DNA of 47,193 bases, from the NCBI RefSeq assembly GCF_027570195.1, contig NZ_JAKMUZ010000020.1, positions 1 through 47,193 of the forward strand, given 5' to 3'. The translations under genes and the position numbers were made by a program. The number at the start of each line of letters is the position of its first letter. The first letter of the stretch is position 1. Below, piece after piece: positions 28,538 through 37,005 of this stretch. Source of the stretch: Corynebacterium yonathiae. GTDB taxonomy: Bacteria > Actinomycetota > Actinomycetes > Mycobacteriales > Mycobacteriaceae. A model generated the notes under the pieces. It saw only the letters and a list, made by a program, of their open reading frames with translations. It was not told the origin of the DNA and did not search any database.

Positions 28538-29431
28538 TTACCCCCGCCAGGTATAGGGCTTTGGGCTTAAGCGGTCGGGCTCGAATTGCGCTAGCAGCTC
28601 TGCGGCACTGACGGCTTCGTATCCCAGCGAGACTGCCAATTGCTTTACGACGTCCCCCACCTCCCCCATCTCCCGCATGGTCACCGCCCCATCGCGCTTG
28701 GCCAGACGCTCGCCGGATTCATTGAGCACGAGCGGGACGTGGATATACTCCGGCGCTTCGATGCCGAGCAATGAGGCGAGGTAGGCCTGGCGCGGCGCGG
28801 AGGAGAGCAAGTCATCGCCGCGGACCACCTGGTCAATGCCCTGGAAGGCATCGTCGACGACGACGGCCAAGTTATACGCCCAACCGGTGTCCTGGCCGCC
28901 GCGGCGCAGGATGAAGTCATCGACGTCGCCGGTATAGGTGCCGTGGAGGGCGTCGTGGATGGTGAAAGTGGGGACGTCGGCAAGCAGGCGCAGGGCGGGC
29001 TGGCGATTCTGGGCAGCAAGCTCGGCACGCTTGACCGCCCGCTGGTCCTCGGTGAGGTTGCGGCAGGTGCCCGGGTACTGGCCAGGGATGGCGTGTGGGG
29101 CGCGGGAGGCCTCGCGGATGTCCTTACGCGAGCAGTAGCACTCGTAGGTGGGCAGCTGGGCCAAGGCCTGCTCATAAGCGGCGTCACGATCCTGCTGGTA
29201 GATGACTTCGCCGTCCCAATCCAGCCCGAGCGCGCGCAGGTCCGCGAGCTGGCGCTCGGCCGCCTCCGGGGAAGAGCGCTGCTTATCGATGTCCTCCACG
29301 CGCACCACAAAGCGCCGACCCGTCGACCGAGCGAAAAGCCACGCTAGAAGCGCCGTGCGGAGGTTGCCAAAGTGCAGATCGCCCGAGGGACTCGGCGCGT
29401 AGCGGCCGGCGCCGGTAGTCGCAGAATTCAT
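28538..29431 (-). CDS. gluQ: Glutamyl-Q tRNA(Asp) synthetase
   Basis: 297 residues. It attaches glutamate to the queuosine base in the anticodon of tRNA-Asp. The catalytic core of a glutamyl-tRNA synthetase is present ([27 protein letters not shown] in place of KMSKS) but the anticodon-binding domain is absent, which is the defining trait. The zinc site CYCSRKDI...YPGTC fits the YadB type. TAGACT lies 6 nt before the ATG on the minus strand, suggesting a leaderless mRNA. The activity needs queuosine in tRNA, which matches tgt and the transporter next door. Confidence 0.92.
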   Translation of the reverse strand: MNSATTGAGRYAPSPSGDLHFGNLRTALLAWLFARSTGRRFVVRVEDIDKQRSSPEAAERQLADLRALGLDWDGEVIYQQDRDAAYEQALAQLPTYECYCSRKDIREASRAPHAIPGQYPGTCRNLTEDQRAVKRAELAAQNRQPALRLLADVPTFTIHDALHGTYTGDVDDFILRRGGQDTGWAYNLAVVVDDAFQGIDQVVRGDDLLSSAPRQAYLASLLGIEAPEYIHVPLVLNESGERLAKRDGAVTMREMGEVGDVVKQLAVSLGYEAVSAAELLAQFEPDRLSPKPYTWRG

Positions 29432-29464
29432 GCCCACAGTCTACGGGCTGGCACAATGGCGGGC

Positions 29465-30139
29465 ATGGAAAAACCAACCAGCGCTGAGGTGCGCTTCATT
29501 CCCGTCCGCTCCACCCTCTACCCCTGGCTGGTCACCGTGTTTGTGGTGACCTTCCTGATTTCCAATATCAATGCCACCAAGGGTGTACAGCTCGGCCCGC
29601 TGGTAACCGACGGCGCCTTCTTCCTGTTCCCGCTGGCCTATATCGTCGGCGACGTGCTCTCCGAGTGCTATGGCTTTAAATCCACCCGGCGCGCGGTCTA
29701 TATCGGCTTCGCGATGGCCATCTTGGCGGCCGTGTGCTTCTATATCGCCATCTGGCTGCCGGCGGCCGATTTCTACGAGGGCCAAGAAGCATTCGCAGCC
29801 ACGCTCGGCCTGATGCCGCAGATTCTGGCCGCCTCGCTAGCCGGCTATCTCGTGGGCCAGCTGCTCAACGCTTGGACGCTGACCGCAATGAAGAAGCGCT
29901 CGGGCGAAAAGGGCCTCTTTTCGCGCCTTATCGCTTCTACCGTGGTGGGCGAATTTGGCGATACATTGCTGTTTTGCGCCATCGCCGCGCCGGTAATCGG
30001 CGTGGATACCGTGGGTGGTTTCATCAACTACGTCATCGTGGGATTCGTCTGGAAGACCCTGATGGAGGCCGTCATGCTGCCGGTGACGGCCGCGGTCATC
30101 AAGTGGGTGAAGAAGCGCGAGGATTACTTGCCGGCGTAG
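29465..30139 (+). CDS. Queuosine precursor transporter (YhhQ/VUT family)
   Basis: 224 residues with about six to seven membrane segments. Family-typical parts are FLISNINATKGVQLGPL, the early LAYIVGDVLSECYGFKSTR and the late VGEFGDTLLFCAIAAPVIG, with the conserved Glu and Asp in membrane segments. The family imports preQ0/preQ1 or queuine. Two in-frame ATGs compete (29456 and 29465); I chose 29465 because CACAAT at 29452-29457 ends 7 nt before it, the same layout as tyrA in this window. It is divergent from gluQ with 33 bp between starts and convergent with tgt, overlapping it by 16 bp. Confidence 0.87.
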   Translation: MEKPTSAEVRFIPVRSTLYPWLVTVFVVTFLISNINATKGVQLGPLVTDGAFFLFPLAYIVGDVLSECYGFKSTRRAVYIGFAMAILAAVCFYIAIWLPAADFYEGQEAFAATLGLMPQILAASLAGYLVGQLLNAWTLTAMKKRSGEKGLFSRLIASTVVGEFGDTLLFCAIAAPVIGVDTVGGFINYVIVGFVWKTLMEAVMLPVTAAVIKWVKKREDYLPA

Positions 30140-31368
30140 TAGCGGCCGAGGAATTCATCGCGGTAGGCCTCGTAGTAGCCACCGTCGATCGCGGCGCGGA
30201 TATTGTCCACTAGCCGAATCATGAATTCCACGTTGTGGATGGTGCACAGCGTGCCCGCGAGGAATTCCTTCGCCTTGAGCAGGTGGTGCAGGTAGGCGCG
30301 GGAGTAATTCTCAGATACGTAGCCGCCGAATTCCTCGTCGACGCCAGCGAAATCGCGCTTAAAGCGCGCATTGGTGAGGTTCATGCGGCCGTCGAGGGTG
30401 TAGACGCCGCCGCGGCGCGCTAGGCGGGTCGGCGCCACGCAGTCGAAGGTATCGGCGCCGGCCTCGACGGCAGTGAAGATATCGTCCGGCTCGGAGATGC
30501 CGAGCAGGTGGCGCGGCTTGTCCTCGGGTAGCTCATCGCAGACCCAGCCGACAATGGTGCCCAGGTTTTCCTTCTCCAGCGCGCCGCCGATGCCAAAACC
30601 GCCAAAGCCGCGCTTGCCTTCCTCCCGGGCGGCGCGGTCGAGGTCGAGCAGGCCACGGGTGGCCTGGCGGCGCAGATCCTCATATTGCGCGCCCTGAACG
30701 ACGCCCCACAAGGACTGCTTCGGGCGATGGGCACGCTCCCGGGTGAGGCGGTCGTGCTCGTCTAGGCAGCGCTTCGCCCAGCGGTGCGTGCGGGCGACGG
30801 ATTCTTCTTGGTAGGTGCGCGTATCAACGAGCGTGGTCAGCTCATCGAAGGCGAACATAATATCCGCGCCCAGCCCGTGCTGAATCTGCATGGACTTCTC
30901 AGGCGTGAAGCGGTGCTTGGAGCCGTCGATAACGGATTTGAAATCCACGCCGTCCTCGTCCACCTGCGCCATACGTTCTTTCTTGGCGGCGCGGATGTCC
31001 TTATCGCTAAGTTCCGCGATATCCATCGCAAGGACCTTCTTGAAACCTACGCCCAGCGACATCACCTGAAATCCGCCGGAGTCGGTGTAGGTCGGTCCGT
31101 GCCAGTTTTCGAACTCCGCCACGCCGCCGGCCTCGTCCACGATGTCGTGGCCTGGCTGCAGATAAAGGTGGTACGCATTCGACAGGATGGCTTGCGCGCC
31201 GGTGGAGCGAATCTGCTCCGGAGTCAGGGTCTTTACCGTGGCTTTAGTGGCCACCGGGATGAAGGCTGGGGTCTGAATATCGCCGTGTGGGGTGTGGATG
31301 ACACCGCTGCGGCCGTGCTTGCCGGGACCTTCGGGCAGGCGCTTGCCGACGTCGAAGCTCAAGTCCAT
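30124..31368 (-). CDS. tgt: tRNA-guanine transglycosylase lacking the zinc cysteines
   Basis: 414 residues. It swaps guanine 34 of GUN-anticodon tRNAs for a queuosine precursor. The TIM-barrel residues are intact: YTDSGGFQVMSL with the first catalytic Asp, GFGGFGIGG, and FDCVAPTRLARRGG with the nucleophile region. The zinc site of the family (Cys302, Cys304, Cys307, His333 in E. coli numbering) is altered: the equivalent positions here are Phe347, Gly349, Ser352 and His378, in EEFGGYVSENYSRAYLHH. The spacing is exactly preserved (+45 throughout). It starts 2 nt after the MMPL gene stop, so it is cotranscribed with it. Confidence 0.93.
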   Translation of the reverse strand: MDLSFDVGKRLPEGPGKHGRSGVIHTPHGDIQTPAFIPVATKATVKTLTPEQIRSTGAQAILSNAYHLYLQPGHDIVDEAGGVAEFENWHGPTYTDSGGFQVMSLGVGFKKVLAMDIAELSDKDIRAAKKERMAQVDEDGVDFKSVIDGSKHRFTPEKSMQIQHGLGADIMFAFDELTTLVDTRTYQEESVARTHRWAKRCLDEHDRLTRERAHRPKQSLWGVVQGAQYEDLRRQATRGLLDLDRAAREEGKRGFGGFGIGGALEKENLGTIVGWVCDELPEDKPRHLLGISEPDDIFTAVEAGADTFDCVAPTRLARRGGVYTLDGRMNLTNARFKRDFAGVDEEFGGYVSENYSRAYLHHLLKAKEFLAGTLCTIHNVEFMIRLVDNIRAAIDGGYYEAYRDEFLGRYYAGK

Positions 31369-31370
31369 AT

Positions 31371-33950
31371 CTATTCTTCTTCCTTGTGTGCAGGGCTAGG
31401 GGTTGGGGTGGCGTGTTTAGCTTCCCATTCTTCTTCCAGGGCGGTGCCTTCGATGTCCAGGGTGGGCAGAATCTTGGCCAGCCACTTCGGCATCCACCAC
31501 GTCGCGCGGCCCATAAGGAACATGGTGGCGGGGACGAGGGTCATGCGGATAAAGAAGGCGTCGAAAAGCACGCCAGCGGCCAAGGCAAAGCCGAAAATCT
31601 GAATGAAAGGCAGCGGCTGGTTAATAAACGCCACGAAGACCGAAATCATAATGATGGCTGCGGCCGTTACCACGCGGGCGCCTTGGGTAAAGCCGGTGAT
31701 GGTGGCCTCATCGACGGCGCTATACCGCCCGCCGGTGCCCTCCGGGTGGCGAGAGATGTGCTCTCGCATGCGAGTGACTAGGAAGACCTGGTAGTCCATC
31801 GCGAGGCCAAAGGTCACGCCGATGAGGAAGATCGGCATGAAGGAAATCAGCGGGCCCGGCGCGGGAACCAGGTTCCACAGGCCTTCCTGCCAGACCAGAA
31901 CGGTCAGACCGAAGGCGGCGCCAACGGACAGCAAGAAACCCAGGCCCGCAACCAAAGGCACGAGGATGGAGCGGAAGACCAAGAGCAGCAGCACGATGGC
32001 CAGACCCACGACGATGGCCAGGTACGGTGCCATAGCTTCCTCGAGGCGCTCGGTGATATCGAGCTGCACAGCGGTCAGGCCGGTCAGGCCGATGTCGGTA
32101 CCGGTAGCGTCCTCGATCTCGCCGGTGGCCGAGCGCAGTGCGTGCGCTACGTTGACCGTCGCGGTATCCGTAGGCGCGGTTTCCGGGGTGACCATGATCT
32201 GTGCGGCGCGCTGATCCTCGCTCAGTCCGACGATCTGCGCGTGCTTCACCCCGCCCAAGCCCTTGAGTTGGTCCGCGGCATAGAGGAAGGACGCGAGCGC
32301 GGCCTTATCCTCCGGAGAGGCATCGTCTGCAGCGTCTGCAGAGGTATCTACCACCTCAGCAGCCGGGGCAATCTCCGGCTCTGCCGCGGGTTGGTCCTGC
32401 TGCGGCTGCTCAGGCATCTCTTCTTCGGGGGCAGCATTCTCGGCCGCGTCCTGCTCCGGCGCGGGAGCAGGTGCGGGAGCGGGGGCTGGTTCGGGTTGAG
32501 ACTGGGCGTCGACAAGCGGGGCCAAGGCGCCGGACTCCGCGTTGACCGTGTGGGCATCGACCACGGCGAGGAAAGGACCGTTGACGCCGGGGCCAAAGCC
32601 CTCGGACATGAGGTCAGCGGCCTTGCGCTGGGTGGTATCGGGATTCGACGTAGTATCGGCCGGAAGGGCAAGCTCCATCTGGAGTACCGGCGCGGTCATT
32701 GCACCTAAGGAGAGCACGACCAGCGCCATAGCCAAGCCGGGGACCTTTTGGACTAGGCGCACCCAGCGGTTGCCCATAGTGGGCCCGCGGCGGCGCTTTC
32801 CCTTGCGGGTCGGGTTGCCGGCCACGCCGGGGATTCGGCCATTGAAGGCCTTATCGCCCAGCACACCCAGCATCGCGGGGATGAGCGTAAGCGACACCAA
32901 TACGGCGATGGCGACGGTGCCGGCGGCGGCCAAGCCCATGGCCGTCAAGAAGCCGATGCGTGCAATGAGAAGCGCAAAAAGCGCAGTAAAGACGGTCGCG
33001 CCGGCAAAGACCACGGAGGAGCCGGCGGTTCCCACCGCCATGCCTGCGGCATCGGGCCCGTCCATGCGGCGGCGCTCGGCGCGGTAGCGCGAAAGGATAA
33101 ACAGCGCATAGTCAATGCCCACGGCTAAGCCAATCATGATGGCCAGGACCGGGGTCATATTATTGAGCTCAATCCAGTGGGTGGCAATGAACATGCCCAG
33201 CGCGCCTAGTCCCACGCCGATGACGGCGGACACCAAAGGCATACCCGAGGCCACCAGGGAGCCGAAGGTAAAGATGAGCACGATAAAGGCAACGCCGAGG
33301 CCGATGATCTCAGAGGTGGAATTGACCGCGATTTCATCGCCGAAGCCGGCACCATTGCCTTCTACCGTGAGGCCGCGGTCGCGGGCAATATTCATTGCCT
33401 CGGTAACGGTGTCTTTATCGGCCTGCTCCACGCTATAGGGCGACTCGGCGTCGAAATTAAAGGTGGTATAGGCAATGGTCTCGTCATCATTGACCATGGC
33501 GAGGTTGTCCGCGTCCGCGCGGGCGGATGCTTCCGGCAATCCCATGTCCGTGAACTGGTGGATCACCTGGTCCTGCAATCGAGGCGAGACCTCAAGCGGG
33601 TTGCCAAAGCGCGTGGTATCGCCCATCTCTAGGTTGTCCTCGAGGTAGGAGATGGTGGCGTCGATGGCCTCGCGGTTTGCGGGATCAGAAAGCTTCTGGC
33701 CGTCTGGGGCCTTGAAGACCACGTTGACCGAGGGCGAGTTGGCAGGATTGCCGCCCTCTGGGAAGAGGTCCATGGTCTTGTAGGTGGCGTCGATGGACGG
33801 GGTTCCCTTGATGGAGAACTCACTCGTCATCGGTTTCATCAGCAAGGCGGCGGCACCGCCGACGGCGGCGAGCAGCAGTAGCCATGCCACGATGACCTTC
33901 CATTTATGGAGGAAAGACCAACGCCCAAGACGATAAAGCAGTTTAGCCAC
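31371..33950 (-). CDS. MMPL-family (RND) membrane exporter
   Basis: 859 residues with a GTG start. Two halves each carry a large extracytoplasmic domain and membrane segments. The proton-relay Asp-Tyr pairs are visible in GLAVGIDYALFILSRYR (Asp280-Tyr281) and in GLAMDYQVFLVTRMRE. Family members export lipids such as trehalose mycolates or siderophores; which one cannot be told here. Residues 483-546, within the second extracytoplasmic loop, are a Pro/Ala/Glu-rich insert (PAPAPAPAPAPEQDA) that should be disordered. It is the first gene of a two-gene unit with tgt. Confidence 0.87.
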   Translation of the reverse strand: MAKLLYRLGRWSFLHKWKVIVAWLLLLAAVGGAAALLMKPMTSEFSIKGTPSIDATYKTMDLFPEGGNPANSPSVNVVFKAPDGQKLSDPANREAIDATISYLEDNLEMGDTTRFGNPLEVSPRLQDQVIHQFTDMGLPEASARADADNLAMVNDDETIAYTTFNFDAESPYSVEQADKDTVTEAMNIARDRGLTVEGNGAGFGDEIAVNSTSEIIGLGVAFIVLIFTFGSLVASGMPLVSAVIGVGLGALGMFIATHWIELNNMTPVLAIMIGLAVGIDYALFILSRYRAERRRMDGPDAAGMAVGTAGSSVVFAGATVFTALFALLIARIGFLTAMGLAAAGTVAIAVLVSLTLIPAMLGVLGDKAFNGRIPGVAGNPTRKGKRRRGPTMGNRWVRLVQKVPGLAMALVVLSLGAMTAPVLQMELALPADTTSNPDTTQRKAADLMSEGFGPGVNGPFLAVVDAHTVNAESGALAPLVDAQSQPEPAPAPAPAPAPEQDAAENAAPEEEMPEQPQQDQPAAEPEIAPAAEVVDTSADAADDASPEDKAALASFLYAADQLKGLGGVKHAQIVGLSEDQRAAQIMVTPETAPTDTATVNVAHALRSATGEIEDATGTDIGLTGLTAVQLDITERLEEAMAPYLAIVVGLAIVLLLLVFRSILVPLVAGLGFLLSVGAAFGLTVLVWQEGLWNLVPAPGPLISFMPIFLIGVTFGLAMDYQVFLVTRMREHISRHPEGTGGRYSAVDEATITGFTQGARVVTAAAIIMISVFVAFINQPLPFIQIFGFALAAGVLFDAFFIRMTLVPATMFLMGRATWWMPKWLAKILPTLDIEGTALEEEWEAKHATPTPSPAHKEEE

Positions 33951-34083
33951 GGGTAGATGTACCTTCGCATTCGCGTGGGGGACGGGTTGAACTTTGTCCT
34001 AGTGTAGTGGCCATACCCTCTAATCCCCTATAATTTAGCCGCCGGGCAGCCCGTATTCACAGACGATGCCAAGGCAGCGGGCC

Positions 34084-34135
34084 AAAAAGAAACGTGGCCA
34101 CCCGATGCAGTCAAGGACTCGATCGGGTGGCCACG
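34084..34135 (-). terminator. Terminator of the HtaB-like gene
   Basis: A perfect 14-bp stem (34093-34106 with 34122-34135) and on the minus strand the tail TTTCTTTTT. It lies in the 229-bp gap before the MMPL gene, which otherwise shows nothing I recognise. Confidence 0.85.
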
Positions 34136-34179
34136 GCGGAGCGGCGTAGATAATTCTGCCGCGAGAGAACGCTCGCTGT

Positions 34180-35040
34180 TTAAACGTACTTCGACAAACT
34201 CAGGCCGGGAAGAACGAGGTCAGAGAAGAAGGCGCTAATTTTCTTTACCCGCTCGACAACAGCAGCGATGGTCTCGCCTAGTTTGCCGAACGAAGAACCG
34301 TGGAAAGAAGAGCCATCGGCTGCAGCGTTGTCGCCCGAAGGCTTCTTTTCTGGGGCCCCATGGTCAGATGGTTCAGCGTTTTCGGAGGCACCGTCGAATG
34401 CCACGGTGAGATCAGAGTTGGCATCGTCAAGCGGCTGCCCCACCGGGTACTTGCCCAAGAAAATGTCGGAGCCCGTCTGGGTCAGCGAGGTGGGGGCATC
34501 AGTTGTGGCGTAGGACTTGCCGGTTTCCGGCACCAAGGGCTCAGTAAGCGTGAAGGTAGAGATTGCGGCGTCATCGCCAGACAATTCAACCGGCTTGTTC
34601 TTAAGCGGGCCCGAGGCGCCCGTAAGTTTATAATCCGCGGTGATGGTGGCGTTTTGGCCTGCTACTTCTACCTTGATATCCGAGAATGTGAGATCGACGC
34701 CGTAGGAACCATTAGGGCCGAAGCCTGGATAGCCTTGAATCTGCACGGATCCCTGAGTGCCAATAGTGCCGTTTCCCTCAGCATCCAGCGTGGTGTAGGC
34801 CGCATCGACTGGGAAGGTGAAGTCCTTTCCTACCTTCTCCGCGCCGTCGGTGGTATTGATTATGCCTTTGGCAAGCGGGTTGGTGTCCACGTGGTGAATG
34901 AAGGATTCCTTGATGGGCCAGTTCAATTGGCCGGATTCCACGGCGGGGACATCGGCCGGAGCCTCATCGGCAGAGGCTACCGGTGCGGTGACGGCGCCGA
35001 GTGCAACCGCTCCAACGGCGATGACGGATGTTGTTTTCAT
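34180..35040 (-). CDS. HtaB-like secreted HtaA-domain protein with altered heme pocket
   Basis: 286 residues. Signal peptide (cleavage near ASA-D at about 24), one HtaA domain (about 38-215), then an acidic Ser/Pro linker and a hydrophobic C-terminal segment (KISAFFSDLVLPGLSLSKY) that may tether it to the envelope. HtaA domains bind heme through a Tyr in the S-F-x-x-Y-V segment supported by a His in the G-H-x-G loop. Here the first reads WPIKESFIHHV, with His at positions 49 and 50 where Tyr is expected. The second reads QIQGYPG, with Tyr104 where His is expected. A DtxR-like box at 35085-35103 lies in its promoter. It is the last gene of the heme island. Confidence 0.8.
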   Translation of the reverse strand: MKTTSVIAVGAVALGAVTAPVASADEAPADVPAVESGQLNWPIKESFIHHVDTNPLAKGIINTTDGAEKVGKDFTFPVDAAYTTLDAEGNGTIGTQGSVQIQGYPGFGPNGSYGVDLTFSDIKVEVAGQNATITADYKLTGASGPLKNKPVELSGDDAAISTFTLTEPLVPETGKSYATTDAPTSLTQTGSDIFLGKYPVGQPLDDANSDLTVAFDGASENAEPSDHGAPEKKPSGDNAAADGSSFHGSSFGKLGETIAAVVERVKKISAFFSDLVLPGLSLSKYV

Positions 35041-35084
35041 GAATTTCTCCTCTTGAGAGCAGTGGTGAAGCTTCGCCTAAAATA

Positions 35085-35103
35085 TTAGGCTAGCCTTACC
35101 TAA
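35085..35103 (-). promoter_or_regulatory. DtxR-type iron box upstream of the HtaB-like gene
   Basis: TTAGGCTAGCCTTACCTAA matches the 19-bp DtxR consensus (TTAGGTTAG-S-CTAACCTAA) at 17 of 19 positions. On the minus strand it overlaps a TAATAT -10, so bound repressor would block transcription when iron is plentiful. Confidence 0.85.
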
Positions 35104-35126
35104 ATTGGAAAATTAGAAAAAGTAAA

Positions 35127-35768
35127 TCAGTGTCGCTTATCAAGCTCGGCGAAGATTCCCGAGTTGAAAGCGAATGCGCGCTGCGCCTCCGAGAGCAATG
35201 CCTCGCACTGCTCCGCAGTCAGCATGAGACTGTCTAGGCGTTCGCGATAGCCCTTGCGGTACGGCGGAATCTTGCCGATGGCACTGAAGTCATAAAAGTT
35301 CAGTGCATCCGGCTCGATGTCATAAAGCGTGCCGAGGCGCGCGGCAATCACCTGGCCGCCGGAGATATCACCGAGATACCGAACATAGTGGTGGGCTACC
35401 ACTTCTGCCGCACTGCCGGATACCTCTTCTAGGCGGGCAACGTAAGATGCCGTGGCCGGCAGGATTCGGATCTTTTCGCGCCAGTCGCTACCGACGAGTG
35501 TCGCCAAATCCGCCTCCAGAGCGAAGCGCCGCTCAAGGCGTGGATCAGCCACCGCACCGGCGATTGGAGTATGCGCCACACTGCGGACTGCATGCTCCAG
35601 AGACTCATAAACAAACCACAGCTGGCCGCTCAAATCGGCTGCGGCCTCAGCGCTCAGCTGGCCCGACATGAGCCGCTGCATAAACGCAGAACCCTCCGCG
35701 TTCTCGTGAGCGTGGGCGGTCCCCTCGCGCAATGCGACGGATAATGGTTTCTTGAGTGTCACAGTCAC
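35127..35768 (-). CDS. hmuO: Heme oxygenase HmuO
   Basis: 213 residues with a GTG start and GGAGG 6 nt upstream. It opens imported heme to biliverdin, carbon monoxide and free iron in the cytoplasm. The proximal heme ligand is His21 in GTAHAHENAEGS, and the distal helix is HHYVRYLGDISGGQVIA with the flexible Gly pair. Length and motifs match C. diphtheriae HmuO. It stands between the HtaB-like gene and the hmu operon, with its own DtxR-like box over the -35 region (-35 TTGCCT, 17 nt, -10 TAGAGA on the minus strand). Confidence 0.95.
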   Translation of the reverse strand: MTVTLKKPLSVALREGTAHAHENAEGSAFMQRLMSGQLSAEAAADLSGQLWFVYESLEHAVRSVAHTPIAGAVADPRLERRFALEADLATLVGSDWREKIRILPATASYVARLEEVSGSAAEVVAHHYVRYLGDISGGQVIAARLGTLYDIEPDALNFYDFSAIGKIPPYRKGYRERLDSLMLTAEQCEALLSEAQRAFAFNSGIFAELDKRH

Positions 35769-35813
35769 TGACTTCCTCCAAAGTAATGCTTACCTAATCT
35801 CTAGATATAAAAG

Positions 35814-35832
35814 TAAGGTTAGGCAATCCTTA
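35814..35832 (-). promoter_or_regulatory. DtxR-type box in the hmuO promoter
   Basis: TAAGGTTAGGCAATCCTTA agrees with the DtxR consensus at 15 of 19 positions. It overlaps the predicted -35 of hmuO. A second half-site-like stretch (GCTTACCTAATC) lies nearer to the gene at about 35788-35799. Confidence 0.7.
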
Positions 35833-35945
35833 TTTACAAGGCTTGTGGGGAGAAATCAACCAAAAGAACTAACTCCCCACCCCCGCCAGCAGTGCTCACG
35901 GTATTAGGATGTGGCTGCCGGCACGGCACACTTAGCTAACCCCTA

Positions 35946-36995
35946 TTACCGGTGGAGAAGAGCACGAACGCTCTCAAGGGCGCCTGACTTTATAAAGGCC
36001 TGCCCAAGAATGGCAAACATGCTGCCAATGGTTGCTACGCCCAAGATGTAGTTCCACACCTTGGCAAAGCTAGAACCGGAGGGAGTGTCCTTCTCTGGCT
36101 TATCAGTTCCCGGCTTCTTAGACTCCGAAGATTCAGGACTCTTTGGGGTCTCCGGCTTCTTCGGCGGTGCCGGGGTCTGCGAGGTCGCTGGTGGCTGACT
36201 CTGTGGCTTCTCTTCCTTTTCCGGCGAAGCTACCGGCGGCTCCGGAGCAGGCTCATTCTGCGGCTTTTCCTGATCCTGCGGCATTTCTTCCTTCTTCTGG
36301 CCACAACCAGAGGAAACCTTGAGGGTTAGGTGGGCGTCATCAAGCTCAGGCTTGTTCTCCGAGCTATACATGCCCATGAAAAGTTGGTCTACGCCCTCGA
36401 CTTTTCCATCTCTTGTTCCTTGCTGCTCCTTGTACCGCACATCGCTGGCGGAAAGGGTGAGTGTATCGCCCTCCTTGGTCCATTGCGCCGTGCCGTGGCC
36501 AAAGATCCCATCCCCGGTGCGCTTATTGGCGTCGATGTGGTCGTCCTCGGTGTATTGAAGCATATTCTTACCCTCTACGTGATAGACCTCGTAGCCGGAA
36601 CCGAGATGGGCTTTATTACCGGAGGTCTTGATGAAAGGTGCCACAACCGTGGAATGTAGAGCGCCGTGGTGACCGGTGAACGTAATCGAGGAGTCTTTGC
36701 TTTCGATATTGGACGACACCACATTGCCCTCCTCATCCACCGTTACCGTAGAGGTTTCAGGATCGACCTCGAAGCCGAAAGAGAAATCCTTCCCCTTAGG
36801 ATCACCGGTTTGCGTCACTGGGCCACTAGTGGACCAATCACCAGCAGCGAAACCGGTTTTGAGGTAGGAACGCCACGAGTACTTAATTCCCCAGTTCAAA
36901 GAACCGGATTCGATGGTGCAGGTTTCTTCCGCAGAAGCGTGTGGCACGGTGAGTGCGGTCGCCGCGAGAGCGGTGACCACTACTTTCTTAAACAT
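35946..36995 (-). CDS. Third HtaA-domain protein (HtaC/ChtA-like), membrane-anchored
   Basis: 349 residues. Signal peptide MFKKVVVTALAATALTVPHA with cleavage near residue 22, one HtaA domain (about 30-230) with the expected heme residues Tyr44 in YSWRSYLK and His109/His110 in FTGHHG, two Cys (26 and 231) bracketing the domain that could form a disulfide, a Pro/Glu/Lys-rich linker (235-305) that could span the cell wall, and a C-terminal membrane segment (about 314-333). AGGAGG overlaps the hmuV stop codon just upstream and fixes the start. Its place as the last gene of the operon fits a surface heme-binding relay protein. Confidence 0.85.
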   Translation of the reverse strand: MFKKVVVTALAATALTVPHASAEETCTIESGSLNWGIKYSWRSYLKTGFAAGDWSTSGPVTQTGDPKGKDFSFGFEVDPETSTVTVDEEGNVVSSNIESKDSSITFTGHHGALHSTVVAPFIKTSGNKAHLGSGYEVYHVEGKNMLQYTEDDHIDANKRTGDGIFGHGTAQWTKEGDTLTLSASDVRYKEQQGTRDGKVEGVDQLFMGMYSSENKPELDDAHLTLKVSSGCGQKKEEMPQDQEKPQNEPAPEPPVASPEKEEKPQSQPPATSQTPAPPKKPETPKSPESSESKKPGTDKPEKDTPSGSSFAKVWNYILGVATIGSMFAILGQAFIKSGALESVRALLHR

Positions 36996-37005
36996 GGAAA
37001 TCCTC

